Shown: positions 24,122 through 33,121 of the stretch, piece by piece
Position numbering within the stretch: the first letter of the stretch is position 1
Layout of the letters: each line of letters begins with the position of its first letter
DNA from: Arthrobacter glacialis
GTDB taxonomy: Bacteria > Actinomycetota > Actinomycetes > Actinomycetales > Micrococcaceae
Direction of reading: 5' to 3'
NCBI RefSeq assembly: GCF_002909445.1
Contig: NZ_PPXC01000018.1
Span: 1 to 57,803, forward strand
Length of the DNA stretch: 57,803 nt
The notes under the pieces: generated by a model
The model's input: only the letters and a program-made list of their open reading frames with translations
The model's database searches: none
Told to the model about the DNA's origin: nothing
Made by a program: the position numbers and the translations under genes

Positions 24122-24888
24122 TGCCAACGCCGGACCTAGAGACCGCCGAGCTAACGCTCACCGGCCGCATCACGACGGCGTCAAACGCCACATTTCTTGG
24201 CAGCATCGGCGACGTGGTGGTCGTCTACAAGCCGATAGCCGGCGAAAGTCCGCTGTGGGATTTTCCCCAGGGAACGCTGGCCCACCGGGAGGTGGCCGCC
24301 TATCTGGTTTCGCAGGCCCTCGGCTGGGGCGTCGTGCCCCACACCTGGCTGCGCGATGGTCCGATGGGCGAAGGAATGGTGCAGCTCTGGCAGGAGCAGG
24401 ATCCCGCCCAAGACGCCGTGAACCTGATCGCGGCCGACCACGTGCCGGAGACGGGTTGGAAACAAGTTCTCCAGGGACAAGATGAGAACGGACGGATGGT
24501 CGCTCTCGTTCACGAAGACTCGCCTGCACTCAGACGCATGGCGGTGTTCGACGTCATCGTCAACAACGCCGACCGCAAAGGCGACCACATCCTTGCCATG
24601 GCTGACGGACACCGGCACGGTGTGGACCACGGGCTCACCTTTCACCGTGACCACAAGCTGCGCACGGTGCTGTGGGGCTGGTTGGGAGAGGACCTAATTT
24701 CCGAGGAACTGGACGGCATAGATCGTGTCAGCGAAGGACTGCATGGTGAGCTGGGCCGAAACCTGGCGGACTTGCTCAGCGCCGAAGAAATCGCAACGCT
24801 CGCCGCGCGCTGCGCCCGGTTGCGCTTGGCAGGGCAGTTTCCGGCTCCGAGCGGTGAAATGTCGGCGGTGCCCTGGCCGCTGTTCTAA
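24121..24888 (+). CDS. SCO1664 family protein (PI3/4-kinase-like fold)
   Basis: A 255-residue protein of the SCO1664 family. Recognisable parts are DVVVVYKPIAGESPLWDFP (a nucleotide-site lysine in YKP), GTLAHREVAAYLVSQALGWG, VFDVIVNNADRKGDH (the N-x-D-R-K motif resembling the catalytic loop of PI3/4-kinase and HipA-like kinases) and GVDHGLTFH, the metal-binding D-H-G. It is therefore probably a kinase or pseudo-kinase of unknown substrate. It is cotranscribed with the phosphatase and DUF3090 genes. A phosphatase/kinase pair in one operon suggests opposed activities, which is an inference. Confidence 0.9.
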   Translation: MPTPDLETAELTLTGRITTASNATFLGSIGDVVVVYKPIAGESPLWDFPQGTLAHREVAAYLVSQALGWGVVPHTWLRDGPMGEGMVQLWQEQDPAQDAVNLIAADHVPETGWKQVLQGQDENGRMVALVHEDSPALRRMAVFDVIVNNADRKGDHILAMADGHRHGVDHGLTFHRDHKLRTVLWGWLGEDLISEELDGIDRVSEGLHGELGRNLADLLSAEEIATLAARCARLRLAGQFPAPSGEMSAVPWPLF

Positions 24889-24981
24889 GGAATTACGGCT
24901 ACTGGCTTCGCGGTCAGTGTCACGTTGACTCGTCCTCGGCGGACGACATCATTTCCATTTGGTAGCCCGTAGAAAAAGCAC

Positions 24982-25015
24982 ATGGCCGCCAAGAACAAGT
25001 GTTCTCGGCGGCCAT
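24982..25015. terminator. Terminator between the SCO1664 and AAA ATPase genes
   Basis: ATGGCCGCC and AGAACA on the left pair with TGTTCT and GGCGGCCAT on the right, with one mismatch and a 2-base loop. On the minus strand the stem is followed within a few bases by CTTTTTC, so it should stop the defence-like operon as well as the plus-strand trio. The gap 24889-25156 shows nothing else. Confidence 0.75.
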
Positions 25016-25156
25016 CACAAAAGATTGCATGAATGTCAGGACCTAGACGTTGAAGCGGAACTCCACCGAGTTACGTCATGGAACAACCTTTCACACGGTC
25101 CGCGCGCGGTTGGAAACGCCTGAAGCTTGCAGGCTACGTGGCTGGCACAAGTTCAC

Positions 25157-27406
25157 TTAGACAACGTATGCCTGTGCCCTGTCCATCATCATGGCGTAGT
25201 GCCCAAAGTGCGCACCGCTCGACGTCTTCTCAAAGAGACGCTTGAACGCGTCAAGCCAATGACCGCTTGGAGCTGAATTTTGTGCATAGACGTCGTCATC
25301 CATGATCGTGTGTGAGCCGCTGTGTGACCACGCAATGAGCGCGTTGTGAAGTGCACGCTCCACCGGCAGAAGCTCGGCACCTACTTCATAGAGATTCTTC
25401 TCGCCGCCAAGAGTCGTGAAGTAGCTTTCCAGAATTCGCCGCATGACATTCGGCAACCACGGCATCTGCTTCGTCCGATGGGTGGCAGCGGTTTGAACCT
25501 CGTCCCACAATTCCTGGTACGCAGTGCGGATGGGGTTCTTCTGCCCGCAGTCTTCGACGGCGTTGGGTTGGGGCGCATACTTCCTGATGCGGTAGTACTT
25601 TGTTGCCGAAGAAGAACTGGCGTTGTGGTGGTAGCTGACTTCATTATGAAAGCGGGTGTTGTGCGTCAGCATGATCACTTGCTGGACCCGGTCATGATTC
25701 CCAATTCTAGTTTCCTCGATCAGCATGCGAATCAAAGCTGAAACTACAAACATGATGTCCCCGTCAAGACTTGAGATGGGATCGTCGATCACAGCAAGAA
25801 CCCTGTCAGATTCATGCTCCTGCCTCACTTCGGACAACGAATGGTAGAAATAGAGGAAAGTGATGAACGTTCGTTCGCCTTCGCTCAACGTCTCGATGTC
25901 TGCAGACTGGCCGTCCTCACGAATGATTCGATAGCCGTCTTTCTTGGCTTTGGCAGCGGCCAGCCTAATGCTGTGAAACTGGCTGAGTTCGAGAAACCTG
26001 TTGATGTCTTCGATAGTCGCGGCGCTAGACGTTGTCTTCTTCCTCAGCTCCTTAAGTTGCGTCTCGTGGTCTTCGGAGTAATCGCCTTGGGTGCGGATGG
26101 TGTCCCGGAAGGACTGGTTAACACGATCTGATTGCTCGCATTGCTTTACGTGCGAATTGAGCAATTCGTTCAGATGGCCACGTGCAAACTCGCGCCAAGC
26201 CTCGTCAACGATGAGGTTCCGCTGTCCATGTCGACCAGCAATGACTGTGTTGGTTTTCGTGATGTCATCGTTTGCCCTGTCCACAATGGCGCTCAATGAG
26301 TCATAGTCAGCCTTGACGGAGGGGAAGCTAACCTTGTCAGAAGGCTTGAGAAGTTTCTGGTTCATGGCCTTCTCCGCCGCGGCGAGGCCAAGCATTAGTA
26401 CATGAAACGCGCTGTCAACTTCTTCTTCTCCGACTGCGCTAGCGAGGCTCGTGGCATTGATTATCTTGTATTGTTCTAGGGCCGCTATGGCTTGAGTAAT
26501 GATCGCAAGGAACCCCACCACTTCAGCTTGTTTCTTTTCATAGGTTTCATCAAAAACGATTGCGAGCTGCCCAGCCAGTGCTGCCGGAGACTTCTGCTGA
26601 CAAAACGGGCACAATCCTTCCGTGTTTTCCCCTGAATTGAGATACTCCAAACCTTCGTGAACCCAGTCAGAGTTGCTCAGGCGATCAATTAGATCCATGA
26701 GCGGGACATCTGCACTGCCAACGATGGGCGTCTTCAGAGCTGCTTGGAACGCGGCTTCATCCCAGACTAATTCAGGTGCTGCAGAGTACAGTGGCCGTTC
26801 TTTGGCCGAGTCATCAAATGCCGCCACTGTCTTTTTGGAGAGAGCGTCAAAATCATCGTTACCTCGCAGGGGATGGGCTTTAGCCGCAGCGAGCACTTTC
26901 TCTAGACACTGGTCTTTGCTTCCCCTCAGCCCAGACATGCGTTGTTGGACCAATACTGGGATGACAGACCGTTTGAGCCAGATTGTGTCGGCCAGATCAG
27001 AACGCAATTTTTTCGCTTCTGCTAAACGTTGATCTAGGTTTGTCTGGGCAGCTATGACCTTGTGATCAGCCTTGGCTTTTTGCTTCTCAATCGCTTTGAT
27101 CTTCTCGTACGCCTCACCACCGTCTTCGCCAAGCAGGAAGACCCCGGGTTCCTCGCCATCAACGCTGGTGAATGCCTTACGCACGTAATCTCGGTTATAC
27201 ACCTTGACGGTTGGCTTCGTTTGTCCCCATCGGACCGCTAGTCCACCGGCGTCGCCATCGGTTGCGGACAAGCTTGCAAGGCCTTGGCTGATCGTCGTTT
27301 TACCGGATCCGTTGGGGCCAAAAACATAGTTGATCGTCGTCAGGTCACCTAATACGGCACCGGCTTCGAAGCAGTGCGTTCCAGCAAGCGCGATCTCCTC
27401 GATCAC
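25157..27406 (-). CDS. AAA_13-type ATPase with zinc hook, RloC/PrrC-like putative anticodon nuclease
   Basis: A 749-residue protein. Walker A (GPNGSGKTT) is at 30-38, with the AAA_13-specific VKVYNRDYVRKAF at 67-79 and LLGEDGGEAYEKI at 91-103. Coiled-coil arms surround a zinc-hook-like CPFC at 266-269. The ABC signature LSEGER is at 507-512, Walker B (VLAVIDDP) at 536-543 and the His switch MLTHN at 579-583. The C-terminus has Arg656 and Glu660 four residues apart, then WSHSGSH with His695 and His699, resembling the Arg-Glu-His active site of PrrC. Length and layout match RloC, the zinc-hook anticodon nuclease. The gene starts with GTG behind AGGAGA. It is the last gene of a three-gene operon. 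Nuclease activity is inferred. Confidence 0.8.
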   Translation of the reverse strand: MIEEIALAGTHCFEAGAVLGDLTTINYVFGPNGSGKTTISQGLASLSATDGDAGGLAVRWGQTKPTVKVYNRDYVRKAFTSVDGEEPGVFLLGEDGGEAYEKIKAIEKQKAKADHKVIAAQTNLDQRLAEAKKLRSDLADTIWLKRSVIPVLVQQRMSGLRGSKDQCLEKVLAAAKAHPLRGNDDFDALSKKTVAAFDDSAKERPLYSAAPELVWDEAAFQAALKTPIVGSADVPLMDLIDRLSNSDWVHEGLEYLNSGENTEGLCPFCQQKSPAALAGQLAIVFDETYEKKQAEVVGFLAIITQAIAALEQYKIINATSLASAVGEEEVDSAFHVLMLGLAAAEKAMNQKLLKPSDKVSFPSVKADYDSLSAIVDRANDDITKTNTVIAGRHGQRNLIVDEAWREFARGHLNELLNSHVKQCEQSDRVNQSFRDTIRTQGDYSEDHETQLKELRKKTTSSAATIEDINRFLELSQFHSIRLAAAKAKKDGYRIIREDGQSADIETLSEGERTFITFLYFYHSLSEVRQEHESDRVLAVIDDPISSLDGDIMFVVSALIRMLIEETRIGNHDRVQQVIMLTHNTRFHNEVSYHHNASSSSATKYYRIRKYAPQPNAVEDCGQKNPIRTAYQELWDEVQTAATHRTKQMPWLPNVMRRILESYFTTLGGEKNLYEVGAELLPVERALHNALIAWSHSGSHTIMDDDVYAQNSAPSGHWLDAFKRLFEKTSSGAHFGHYAMMMDRAQAYVV

Positions 27407-27527
27407 AGAGTTCTCCTAAAGGTTACGGAATTGCCGACGCGACGACTGCGCACCGGGCGTTGATGAAATCGATAACGTCAGCTAGTGACTAGCCGACGAC
27501 CGTCAAAACTCACACGTTAAGAAGCGA

Positions 27528-28274
27528 TTAAGCTCGTACGACCTCCGCCTGATCGACCCACCGCGCAAAAACACTGAACGCTGCCAATTGTTCCAGCGCC
27601 ACTTGCTTGTCAATGGGCTGTTCTGTGTGGTGTGAGCCGGGATTGCGGATGCCCCAGAAAAGTCCTTGTGCCAACGCAATCGCACCCTTGTGTACGTTCT
27701 TGTAGGTGTCCCCGCCGTTGTCCTCCATCAACCTAAGACGCGGACTACCTTCCTTCGGCTCTGCCAGAGAAAACGCCTGAGCGAACAAGTCAGCTTCACT
27801 CAGGTCGAAGCGTACTAGTTTGCGTTGACACTCCGTGACGATCTGCTTCGCGGCCTCCAAGATGGCATGCATGTAGAAGCCTTGGCTCCACAGCCCTGAC
27901 GCCGCGTTCCAAACCCAAGGATGCAGGCCCGCCGGCACGATCTCCGCATCGAGCCCTTCCCGCTCGTTACGAAGCCGCAGCAGCGCGCCCTCCTCGATCT
28001 CGACCCGCGCGTGTTCGGCCTTCTTCCTAGTGAACTTGTAGCTCTTGTCCCGAGACTCCACGTCGAACCGCCAACGAGGAAACAGGAGATCCAAAATTCG
28101 CTCAACTTTGTACGCCGCTTGACTGATCTGACCGGCGTCACCGCGCATCGTGGTGCCGAAGAAAGTGATCCCCGGAGCGGTATCTACCCCAACTTGATCA
28201 GTCAGGTGAATGAACTCACCAATCAGTCGGAGTGCCTCGTCATCTGACGGGATCAATTGGAACGAATCACGCAT
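27528..28274 (-). CDS. TIGR02391 (Ymh) HEPN-domain protein
   Basis: A 248-residue protein matching the TIGR02391/Ymh family. It has a variable N-terminal half, then LHPWVWNAASGLWSQGFYMHAILEAAKQ (117-144), AFSLAEP, and at 208-215 WGIRNPGSH. The R-x4-H in the last motif (Arg210, His215) is the HEPN ribonuclease signature. HEPN proteins of this family are found in defence islands and phage-response loci. Its ATG overlaps the upstream membrane gene by 8 bases (translational coupling), and the RloC-like gene follows 121 bases later on the same strand. It may be a second nuclease or a partner of the ATPase. Confidence 0.82.
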   Translation of the reverse strand: MRDSFQLIPSDDEALRLIGEFIHLTDQVGVDTAPGITFFGTTMRGDAGQISQAAYKVERILDLLFPRWRFDVESRDKSYKFTRKKAEHARVEIEEGALLRLRNEREGLDAEIVPAGLHPWVWNAASGLWSQGFYMHAILEAAKQIVTECQRKLVRFDLSEADLFAQAFSLAEPKEGSPRLRLMEDNGGDTYKNVHKGAIALAQGLFWGIRNPGSHHTEQPIDKQVALEQLAAFSVFARWVDQAEVVRA

Positions 28275-28929
28275 GGAGATCGTCCTCGTTCTCGGAGTAC
28301 GCGGGCTCTTTCCGCTCTTCCATTACCTCCGCAATGCGCGGGATGGTGGACTTGACGCTGTCCGCAATTACCTTCGTCGACGCTGCGATCATCTCCAGTC
28401 GACCGGGGACCGAAGACGATGACACAGCATTTCCCTCCAACAGGACTAGCCGCACATTGAGGTTGTAGAAATCGCTCAGCTCCACGCCGTCCAGTCCGGT
28501 GTAGGTGAAGGTTACCTTGACCTCGTTGGGTAGGCCGCGAACATTGCGTGAGGACGGGTCATCGAGGCTGAAATCTGAAAGCCACCAAGAGTTGCCGAGT
28601 TGCTGCCCGGGAGCGAGGGTGGGGATGGCCTTGTCATACCTCTCGTGCAGCACCCATGCGTGGGACCCCTTTTCACCCTCGGGTATCGGCGGTTCGAAGA
28701 CTACCTGTATATCCCGGGCTGGCGTCTCCCCCATGTTCTTGACAACCAATCGAATGGTCTCTGAACTGAACTCGGACGGGCCAAACTCGGCGACCAGGAC
28801 CGGTTGGGCCCTGGTGCGGTTGTCGTTGGTTGTCCGGCGAATACCCCATCCGGCGAATACTGCCGCGCTTACTGCGGCTACTGCTCCGACGCTCGCGCCA
28901 ACGGAGTTGATAATGTCGAGGGTTCCCAT
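28267..28929 (-). CDS. Membrane-anchored protein of a putative defence operon
   Basis: A 220-residue protein with one N-terminal membrane segment (about residues 9-31, AVAAVSAAVFAGW) followed by an RRTTNDNRTRAQP linker. A strand-rich domain of about 130 residues follows, resembling an immunoglobulin-like fold (LVVKNMGETPARDIQVVFEPP; APGQQLGNSWW; VKVTFTYTGLDGVELSD). It ends with a helical tail rich in Ser, Glu and Asp. The short N-terminal side suggests the body is cytoplasmic. Similar small anchored proteins occur beside HEPN and ATPase effectors as sensors, but I know no named family. First gene of the operon; its 3-prime end overlaps the HEPN gene. Confidence 0.75.
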   Translation of the reverse strand: MGTLDIINSVGASVGAVAAVSAAVFAGWGIRRTTNDNRTRAQPVLVAEFGPSEFSSETIRLVVKNMGETPARDIQVVFEPPIPEGEKGSHAWVLHERYDKAIPTLAPGQQLGNSWWLSDFSLDDPSSRNVRGLPNEVKVTFTYTGLDGVELSDFYNLNVRLVLLEGNAVSSSSVPGRLEMIAASTKVIADSVKSTIPRIAEVMEERKEPAYSENEDDLHA

Positions 28930-29503
28930 TTCTCAAGTCTGCACTACGGCACAGACATGTGCGGCCCGTCCCTGAGCGACACTGTCCACGGCTATCTCAA
29001 AATCCTCGACTGAAGCTGAAATCTATGCCCTTATGATTCCCATCGCTTACAGCGCACATCGTTCTCATCGACTCCGGAGTTTCCTAGTTAGTCCTTGTTG
29101 TCAAACACTGAAGACAGTATGGATGTCATTCCGCTCGCCAGCATTTCATCGAGTATCCGAAATAGAAATACGGACACCTGTGACTCGTGTTTTTGCGCCA
29201 AGGCAGACAAGGAAAGGCCAGTTCTTCAGCTATTAACTGCTGGAGCAGCCCATCCACAAAGACAGAATTAGACGCTAAATCCAAAATCAACCTTTCGCGG
29301 CGATCAGTGGCCAGCCAAGCCGTTTCCTACTGCAAGACAATTGAATGCCTCGGGCTTCTCAGAACGAGACGCTATTGCGTGAATCGCGCGGGATCTCCCG
29401 AAAGGCGAAGACCTCCGATGGCCATCAGTCCAGATTCAAGGGGCGATCCTTTGTCCTCATCGCTCCTTGAACATTCGTTAAGGATATTTTAACGCCGGGT
29501 ACA
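28930..29503. other. Gene-poor, AT-richer stretch upstream of the defence-like operon
   Basis: More than 570 bases without a supported gene. It should hold the operon promoter at its left edge. Several short frames exist on both strands. The plus frame 29187-29492 and a minus frame reading ETAWLATDRRERLILDLASN (about 29319-29260) look partly protein-like but are broken by stops, so the region may carry a decayed gene. No tRNA, attachment-site repeat or IS end was seen. Confidence 0.4.
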
Positions 29504-29539
29504 GAAATGCCCGGAATGTAAAACCATTCCGGGCATTTC
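29504..29539. terminator. Terminator after ychF
   Basis: GAAATGCCCGGAATG pairs perfectly with its complement around a 6-base loop, 24 bases past the ychF stop on the minus strand. A T-rich stretch lies on the plus side, so it may work in both directions. Confidence 0.8.
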
Positions 29540-29562
29540 TTACGGTCTAGACCGAGGCGGTT

Positions 29563-30648
29563 CTATACATTAAATCTAAATTCCACCACGTCGCCGTCGT
29601 GCATGACGTATTCCTTGCCTTCAATGCGAACCTTGCCCTTGGCCTTGGCCTCGTGCATGGAACCGGCCTCAATCAGGTCCTCGAAGTGGACAACCTCAGC
29701 CTTGATGAAGCCGCGCTGGAAGTCGGTGTGGATGACGCCGGCAGCCTGCGGGGCGGTATCGCCCTGGTGGATGGTCCAGGCGCGGGTTTCCTTGGGGCCT
29801 GCCGTGAGGTAAGTCTGCAGGCCGAGGGTGTGGAAACCAACGCGGGCCAGCTGGTCCATGCCTGACTCTGATTGGCCACTCATCTCCAGCATTTCGCGGG
29901 CTTCCTCCTCGTCGAGTTCAACGAGGTCAGCTTCCAGCTTGGCATCCAGGAAGATGGCGTCGGCCGGGGCCACCAGCGCGCGCAGTTCTTCCTGGCGTTC
30001 CGGGTTGCCCAGCACTGCGTCATCAACGTTGAACACGTAGATGAAAGGCTTGGCCGTGAGCAGCGCCAATTCCTTCAGGTGTTCCATCTCCAGCTTGTCG
30101 CTCTTGACGGAGGAGAAAATGGTGTCGCCGCGTTCCAGAACCTTCTGGGCCGCCAGGATGGCACTCAGTTCAGCCGCTTCGCGCTGCTTGAGCTTGACAG
30201 CCTTTTCGATGCGCGGGATGGCCTTTTCAACCGTCTGCATGTCGGCCAGGATCAGCTCGGTGTTGATGGTCTCCATATCGGAGCTGGGATCAACCTTGCC
30301 GTCAACGTGGATAACATCCGGGTCATCAAAGACGCGGATGACCTGGGCGATGGCCTCAGCCTCGCGGATATTGGCGAGGAACTTGTTGCCCAAGCCTTCA
30401 CCTTCCGAGGCACCCTTGACGATGCCGGCAATGTCCACGAAGGACACCACTGCGGGCAGGATGCGCTGGGATCCGAAGATCTCGGCGAGCTTTGCCAAGC
30501 GGGGATCGGGCAGGCTGACGATGCCAACGTTGGGCTCGATCGTGGCGAACGGGTAGTTCGCTGCGAGCACATTGTTGCGTGTCAGTGCGTTGAAAAGAGT
30601 TGATTTGCCGACGTTGGGCAGTCCGACGATGCCAATAGTAAGAGCCAC
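29563..30648 (-). CDS. ychF: Redox-responsive ATPase YchF (Obg-like GTPase superfamily)
   Basis: A 361-residue translation-associated NTPase that prefers ATP. G1 is [17 protein letters not shown] from residue 9, and [22 protein letters not shown] carries G3, with NVDD in the G4 position instead of NKxD, as expected for the ATP-binding YchF branch. A coiled-coil insertion and a C-terminal TGS domain ([21 protein letters not shown]) complete the usual length. It binds ribosomes and is linked to oxidative-stress control. A monocistronic gene divergent from rmuC. Confidence 0.96.
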   Translation of the reverse strand: MALTIGIVGLPNVGKSTLFNALTRNNVLAANYPFATIEPNVGIVSLPDPRLAKLAEIFGSQRILPAVVSFVDIAGIVKGASEGEGLGNKFLANIREAEAIAQVIRVFDDPDVIHVDGKVDPSSDMETINTELILADMQTVEKAIPRIEKAVKLKQREAAELSAILAAQKVLERGDTIFSSVKSDKLEMEHLKELALLTAKPFIYVFNVDDAVLGNPERQEELRALVAPADAIFLDAKLEADLVELDEEEAREMLEMSGQSESGMDQLARVGFHTLGLQTYLTAGPKETRAWTIHQGDTAPQAAGVIHTDFQRGFIKAEVVHFEDLIEAGSMHEAKAKGKVRIEGKEYVMHDGDVVEFRFNV

Positions 30649-30744
30649 GGTAAGTGATTCTACCGGTCGGGCTGGAATTATGCTTGCGTGTGCGAAATCG
30701 GGCCAGAAAACACCAATGTCAGTGGCTCATGCGAAAGTGGTTCC

Positions 30745-31923
30745 ATGACTGGAATCGCTTGGCTTGTAGCCATCTTGATGTTGTTGGCAGGCGTTGCGCT
30801 AGGCGCAGCCGTGGTGGCGTGGCTGCTGCTGGGCAGGCTGCGCGGTGCCACGGAGGAAGCGGATGCGGCACACAACCGCGCGGCCGAGCTCAACGCGAAT
30901 TTCGCTGCCGCCGATGCCGAACGCCGACTGTTGGCCACCCAGAACCACGCCCTGGCGGCGCAGCAGGGCTCTGACTCCAACGTGTTGCAGGCCCTGGGAC
31001 CGGTTTCGGAGAAGCTCAATGCCGTGCAGCGCCAAGTGGCCCTCCTGGAACGCGACCGTGTTGAACAGTACGGCCAGCTCGCCGAGCAACTGCGCGACGC
31101 CAAGGATGCCGACGCCAAGTTGCTGGCCACCACCTCGTCGCTCGCCGCTGCCCTGCGTTCCAACAGCGCACGCGGCAAGTGGGGTGAGGTGCAGTTGCGC
31201 CGCGTGGTGGAGGCCGCTGGCATGCTGGCACACGTTGATTTTCAGGAACAAGTCCACACCAATACGGACGACGGCGTTCACCGCCCCGACATGGTGGTGC
31301 GACTCCCCGGCGGCAAGGAGCTGGTCCTGGATGCCAAGGTTCCGCTGACCTCATTCCTTAACGCCCACGACGCCGGAACTACAGACACTGCCGAAACCCA
31401 GCAACACTTGGCCCGCCATGCCAAGGCTGTCAAGGTCCACATTGATGCCCTAGGCAACAAGCAGTACTGGACCTCGGCCAAAAACTCCCCCGAACTGGTG
31501 ATTTGTTTTGTCCCCGTGGAGTCGATCCTGTCCGCAGCCCTTATGGCCGACCCCGAGCTCCTGGACTACGCCATGAGCAAGAATGTGGTGCTGGCATCGC
31601 CCATCTCGCTGCTGGCCATCTTGAAGTCCGTGGCCTTCACCTGGCGCCAGGATGTGCTCACCGAAAGCGCCAAGGAACTTTTTGAACTCTCAGCCCAGCT
31701 GTATTCCCGTCTGGGCACCATGGGTGAGGCTGTTTCCGCCGTGGGTGTTTCGCTCAAGACCAGCGTGGACAGGTACAACAAGTTGGTGGGCACGCTGGAG
31801 GCCAGAGTTCTTCCCACCGCCCGCAAACTCAATGCCATGGACCCGAAGACGCTCGAATCCCCCGCCCAAGTGGAGGTCACGCCACGAATGCTCACAGCTC
31901 CGGAATTCGATGTAGCCAGCTGA
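30745..31923 (+). CDS. rmuC: DNA recombination protein RmuC
   Basis: A 392-residue protein with an N-terminal membrane helix (GIAWLVAILMLLAGVALGAAVVAWLLLG), a long coiled coil rich in Ala, Glu and Gln (about 35-130), and then the RmuC nuclease-fold domain. That domain has GKWGEVQLRRVVEAAGML and a PD-(D/E)xK core (HRPDMVVRLPGGKELVLDAKVP), followed by PESILSAAL-type sequence. RmuC limits DNA inversions and illegitimate recombination. I start it at the ATG at 30745 because the membrane helix begins there; 19 upstream codons lack coding character. 31924-32037 downstream has only short GC-rich palindromes. Confidence 0.92.
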   Translation: MTGIAWLVAILMLLAGVALGAAVVAWLLLGRLRGATEEADAAHNRAAELNANFAAADAERRLLATQNHALAAQQGSDSNVLQALGPVSEKLNAVQRQVALLERDRVEQYGQLAEQLRDAKDADAKLLATTSSLAAALRSNSARGKWGEVQLRRVVEAAGMLAHVDFQEQVHTNTDDGVHRPDMVVRLPGGKELVLDAKVPLTSFLNAHDAGTTDTAETQQHLARHAKAVKVHIDALGNKQYWTSAKNSPELVICFVPVESILSAALMADPELLDYAMSKNVVLASPISLLAILKSVAFTWRQDVLTESAKELFELSAQLYSRLGTMGEAVSAVGVSLKTSVDRYNKLVGTLEARVLPTARKLNAMDPKTLESPAQVEVTPRMLTAPEFDVAS

Positions 31924-32037
31924 CTTGAGTCGTCATTTTTCCGGCGACTATCCGACGCGTCGGCCGCGGGCGGCCTTTGGCGTCTCCTTTACGTCGCCTA
32001 CAAAAAATGCCGGCTCCAGTCAGTTGGAACTGTAAGG

Positions 32038-33111
32038 CTAGCTGTTGCTCTTGGCGCCCATCTTGTACGTGGGATCGCCGGCGGCCTTCATGGTGGCGCG
32101 GAGTTCCTTGGGCAGGGAGAACAAAATGTCTTCCTCGGCCGTGACAACCTCTTCAACGGAGCCGTAACCGTACTCGGCCAGCAGGCGCAGCACGTCCTGG
32201 ACAAGAACTTCCGGCACCGAGGCCCCGCTAGTGACGCCAACACTGGCCACACCAACAAACCAGGCCTCGTCGATCTCGTTGGCGAAGTCAACACGGTAGG
32301 AGGCCTTGGCCCCGTATTCCAGCGCAACTTCAACAAGGCGCACGGAGTTTGAGGAGTTGGCGGAGCCCACCACAATGACCAGTTCAGCCTGGGGGGCGAT
32401 CTTCTTGATGGCCACCTGGCGGTTGGTGGTGGCATAGCAGATATCGTCGCTGGGAGGGTTCTGCAGGTTGGGGAAACGCTCGCGCAAGATGTCGACGATC
32501 TCCATGGTCTCATCAACTGACAGGGTGGTCTGGGAAAGCCAGATCAAATGGTCAGGGTCATCAACCTGGACGGTGCGCGCCTCTTCGGGGTTGTTCACGA
32601 TCGTGGTGCTCTCAGGCGCCTCGCCGTAGGTGCCTTCAACTTCCTCATGGCCTTCGTGGCCGATCAACAAGATGTGATTGTCCTCGGCGAATCGGACAGC
32701 TTCCTTGTGCACCTTGGTGACAAGCGGGCACGTGGCGTCGATGGTGCGCAGGCCACGGTCCGCAGCCGATTGCACCACGGCGGGTGAGACACCGTGGGCT
32801 GAAAAGACCACCAGCTCCCCTGCGGGCACTTCCTCATTCTCTTCAACGAAAATGGCGCCACGGGCTTCCAAAGAGGAGACCACGTGAACGTTGTGCACGA
32901 TTTGCTTGCGCACATAGACCGGGGCACCGTAATGCTCCAAGGCCTTCTCCACGGCGATCACTGCGCGGTCAACACCAGCACAATAGCCACGCGGGGCCGC
33001 CAGCAGCACCCGCTTCGGGGCAGTCACGGGAGCGGCGGCAGCCACCTCTTCGGGCGACCTGCGACGACGCGGAACGGCGGGCATGGGGACGGAAACAGCA
33101 GTGGCGCTCAT
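32038..33111 (-). CDS. ispH: 4-hydroxy-3-methylbut-2-enyl diphosphate reductase
   Basis: The last enzyme of the MEP pathway: it reduces HMBPP to IPP and DMAPP with a 4Fe-4S cluster. The three cluster cysteines are visible in [25 protein letters not shown] and [11 protein letters not shown]; the substrate-site HG and SP residues are in [10 protein letters not shown] and [15 protein letters not shown]. About 35 residues precede the core, normal for actinobacteria. The gene could also start at 33120 (MVAM), directly after the stop of the upstream membrane gene at 33122. The remaining upstream frame is antisense-type sequence. It forms a two-gene unit with that membrane protein. Confidence 0.95.
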   Translation of the reverse strand: MSATAVSVPMPAVPRRRRSPEEVAAAAPVTAPKRVLLAAPRGYCAGVDRAVIAVEKALEHYGAPVYVRKQIVHNVHVVSSLEARGAIFVEENEEVPAGELVVFSAHGVSPAVVQSAADRGLRTIDATCPLVTKVHKEAVRFAEDNHILLIGHEGHEEVEGTYGEAPESTTIVNNPEEARTVQVDDPDHLIWLSQTTLSVDETMEIVDILRERFPNLQNPPSDDICYATTNRQVAIKKIAPQAELVIVVGSANSSNSVRLVEVALEYGAKASYRVDFANEIDEAWFVGVASVGVTSGASVPEVLVQDVLRLLAEYGYGSVEEVVTAEEDILFSLPKELRATMKAAGDPTYKMGAKSNS

Positions 33112-33121
33112 AGCTACCATC

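Noticed and set aside
24992-25005. GAAC-N4-GTTC, like a LexA (SOS) box
   Set aside because: It forms the inner part of a terminator hairpin between two gene ends, not a promoter, so the match is most likely due to the palindrome itself.
29187-29492. A 101-codon plus-strand frame upstream of the ychF terminator
   Set aside because: No ribosome site, no recognisable domain and unusual composition; kept only as a possible decayed sequence.
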